DNA from: Solidesulfovibrio fructosivorans JJ]
Lineage (GTDB): Bacteria > Desulfobacterota > Desulfovibrionia > Desulfovibrionales > Desulfovibrionaceae
Length of the DNA stretch: 43,655 nt
Direction: 5' to 3'
Assembly: GCF_000179555.1 (NCBI RefSeq)
Contig: NZ_AECZ01000035.1
Span: forward strand, 1 to 43,655
Shown: positions 42,004 to 43,655 of the stretch, one piece after another
How positions within the stretch are numbered: the stretch's first letter is position 1
How the letters are laid out: each line of letters begins with the position of its first letter
Notes under the pieces: model-generated
What the model was told of the DNA's origin: nothing
The model's input: the letters and a program-made list of their open reading frames with translations, nothing else
Databases searched by the model: none
Program-made: the position numbers and the translations under genes

Positions 42004-42419
42004 TGCCCTTCAATGAGAAGGAGGAGGTTGACGGCACGACCAGAAAATGGCCCTATATTACGGCATTTCAAGAGCTCAGAGGGGTTTTGCTCGCGCGAGT
42101 ATTAGCCCAAGGGCGGCCTGTTCACATCCTCGAGATTCAACGCCGGCCGAGAACGAAGAAGGATGCGAATGGCAATGTAAAAGAAGTTGAAGATTCCTAC
42201 AAAGGATTGGCATTCGTCCTTGATGATCATTACAAGTTTAAAATGTACTTGAAACAGTTGTTGTCAAAAATACGATACGTTAAAGGTGTAGTACAAAAAA
42301 TTACAGGAACATGTCCTGGCAAGGCAGCCGCATTCAAACATACCTCTTCGGTGGAAGAGGAAGTCCCATGCGTGGCCGCAGTGATAAATGCGCTGCGAAA
42401 GATGAACGTGACATTATAA
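42004..42419 (+). pseudogene. C-terminal remnant of a DNA-transposition protein, possibly TnsE-like
   Basis: The readable frame starts in the IS21 end (ATG 41979), but own sequence begins around MPFNEKEEVDG. The segment TRKWPYITAFQELRGVLL, GRPVHILEIQRR, YKGLAFVLDDHYKFKMYL, LLSKIRYVKGVVQKI and CPGKAAAFKHT has the style of the C-terminal DNA-binding domain of TnsE, the Tn7-type targeting protein. I make this call from memory of the family pattern, so it is tentative. The N-terminal part is missing. The stop is at 42419. If correct, the region once belonged to a Tn7-like element, which commonly carries defence cargo. Confidence 0.4.
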
Positions 42420-42684
42420 CTATAATAGATTTAGTGGAGAATAGAATTAATTGGTAATTATTTTGTAAGATAAATTTTATATGCTAAACTTATCTTACGG
42501 GATTCATCTTGTAGCATCCATATCTTTGGTTATTTGTCGCAACAACACAGCATAATAGTGTTTATATTAACTGGCATAATATATTGTTATAACGGCTAAA
42601 TCATGAACTTGGAGATATATTACCAGAGGCACAACGCTCCTCAGGCAAGAACAAATAAGACAACTGTATAGTTTGAGAGGAACG

Positions 42685-43655
42685 ATGCACATAGTTGGTG
42701 GGCTTTATCATGAGTTGTGTTGTGTGCCAAAATGGGACGCCATCTATGGATCCGGTGGACGGGCGGCATCAGTGTTATCGACTCTTTCGCCAAACAGCAC
42801 CCTCCACACATATGTAGAAGACATGAATAGCCCAGGCATCACTTCACTCAGGGCATTAGGAATAAATTTGAAATGCAGCCCTCGTCAAAGTAATATTGTT
42901 TTTTCGTATTTTCACCCTCTATCACGGCCACATATTCAGCCACAAGCGAATGTTATTCAGAGACAACCCGCCATCAAAGTTAGTGGGGAGGCTGTGCTGC
43001 GTTTTGGATTTCTTGAAGGTGACGCTGTCATTGATGCACATCGCGCCGTCTACGACCCGCAAACTTGGCAAAATTCTCCAGCATTTAGCGAAAACGAATC
43101 TATCGCTAGCGAACTAGCAGTCGTGTTGAATGAATTTGAACTACAATCAACCACAGGAATAAATGAACTAGATTTGGCATCTTCATATTTAATGGAAAGC
43201 CAGGATATTGCGGTGATAGTTGTTAAAAGAGGGCCTCAAGGAGCGATGGTGTTTAAACGCGGCTGTCAGGCCGCTTATGTGCCCGCCTATCGCTCCTCGC
43301 GCGTTTTTAAGATTGGCACTGGAGATGTATTTAGTGCAATATTTGCGCACAATTGGGCAGAAAGACGATATTCTGCGTTAACTGCAGCAGATACGGCTTC
43401 TAGGTCTGTTGCAGTATACTGTGGCACTGGACGGACACCACTCGATGCAGGCGATCTTAGCGCTCTAGTGGCGGTAAAAAGTAACACCAAAGGAACGGTT
43501 GCTCTTGAAGGGGCATACAACACGATCGACAGCGATCCCGGCAACCGCCGCAACGGCTACAGCCAGAAAGAGCTTGCCTCGAAGGTCGGTCCCATCGTCA
43601 TCGATGTACCCCGGGACCGAAAATCCGAGTTTGCGCCGGCCATCGTCAAGAAGCG
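42685..43655 (+). CDS. PfkB-family kinase, apparently the first half of a kinase-nucleoside deoxyribosyltransferase fusion, ended by IS256-family sequence
   Basis: The frame opens at ATG 42685 (GAGAGG four bases upstream) and is still open at the window end. Residues 1-270 resemble a PfkB/ribokinase-fold sugar or nucleoside kinase: the start MHIVGGLYHELCCVPKWDAI, then GSGGRAASVLSTLSP, the strand VIVVKRGPQGAMVFKRG, and the catalytic anion-hole motif KIGTGDVFSA with the base Asp. The following KGTVALEGAYNT resembles the first strand of nucleoside 2-deoxyribosyltransferase domains, which are known fused or adjacent to such kinases. After about 43526 the codons are those of the IS256-family transposase (PGNRRNGYSQKELASK), in frame, so the native C-terminus is lost. 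The substrate is unknown. AT-rich. Confidence 0.65.
   Translation, partial: MHIVGGLYHELCCVPKWDAIYGSGGRAASVLSTLSPNSTLHTYVEDMNSPGITSLRALGINLKCSPRQSNIVFSYFHPLSRPHIQPQANVIQRQPAIKVSGEAVLRFGFLEGDAVIDAHRAVYDPQTWQNSPAFSENESIASELAVVLNEFELQSTTGINELDLASSYLMESQDIAVIVVKRGPQGAMVFKRGCQAAYVPAYRSSRVFKIGTGDVFSAIFAHNWAERRYSALTAADTASRSVAVYCGTGRTPLDAGDLSALVAVKSNTKGTVALEGAYNTIDSDPGNRRNGYSQKELASKVGPIVIDVPRDRKSEFAPAIVKK
43527..43655 (+). mobile_element. IS256-family transposase fragment at the right window edge
   Basis: Homology to the 11680-12897 transposase begins abruptly at about 43527, corresponding to codon 56 of that gene, and runs to the last base. The IS left end and the first ~55 codons are absent, so this copy is 5'-truncated and fused in frame to the kinase. 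It stops at the same transposase position at which the left edge of the window begins. Confidence 0.85.

Noticed and set aside
40118-42631. The 12-mer TTACCAGAGGCA present at 40118-40129 and 42620-42631, possible element boundary repeats.
   Set aside because: Matches of 12 bases are expected many times by chance in a window of this length, and the surrounding sequence does not extend the match well.
1-43655. tRNA, rRNA, riboswitch or replication origin.
   Set aside because: None was recognised on reading both strands; absence is not proven without a covariance-model search.

Overview
The window reads as an accessory stretch of a Gram-negative, GC-rich, environmental deltaproteobacterium. The diderm type II secretion system (T2SS), the Sec-exported RHS/YD-repeat giants and the codon use suggest a Desulfovibrio-like organism; this is inference, as no marker gene is present. 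AT-rich patches (1.1-1.6, 13.2-13.6, 19.7-20.8, 37.8-40.0 and 42.4-43.5 kb) sit between GC-rich backbone-like genes, as expected of a region rich in horizontal transfer and IS elements.

Layout. 0-1 kb: right end of an IS256-family element cut by the window edge. 1.1-8.0 kb (minus strand): a 2115-aa secreted RHS/YD-repeat protein followed by a small four-TM membrane protein. 8.3-9.7 kb: a second type of IS256-family element. 9.9-11.6 kb: a gspE copy whose last codons are cut off by another IS256-family element (11.6-13.0 kb), which abuts an ISL3-family remnant. 13.2-19.7 kb (minus): a second RHS/YD-repeat protein (2028 aa) with a different C-terminal tip and its own adjacent small membrane protein. 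20.8-31.0 kb (plus): T2SS operon gspD-E-F-H-I-J-K-L-M. 31.1-32.2 kb (minus): gspG-gspC. 32.4-33.3 kb (minus): TPR lipoprotein. 33.8-43.7 kb: a scrapyard of broken mobile and defence genes: a relaxase C-terminus, an integrase N-terminus, a TniA-like transposase fragment with its resolvase, an IS66 fragment inside dndC, two AT-rich genes of unknown function, an IS200-like element beside an IS21 remnant, a possible TnsE C-terminus, and a PfkB-type kinase whose 3' part runs into an IS256-family transposase at the right edge.

How the parts may work together. The RHS proteins have Sec signal peptides, extracellular-type domains and a shared core followed by unrelated tips. Each is followed by a small, unrelated membrane protein on the same strand. 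They lie beside a nearly complete T2SS (secretin, ATPase, platform, pseudopilins G-K, C, L and M; no prepilin peptidase or GspN here). The most interesting hypothesis is a T2SS-exported polymorphic effector/immunity locus with membrane-active tips. The duplicated gspE next to the duplicated rhs suggests that an rhs-plus-T2SS module was duplicated in tandem and one T2SS copy was then lost through IS activity. The distal 10 kb looks like a decayed mobile island that carried anti-phage cargo (dnd phosphorothioation, nucleotide-modifying kinase).

Both ends of the window lie at the same point of the same IS256-family transposase, so the window may be a contig broken at a repeat or a circularly closed molecule.
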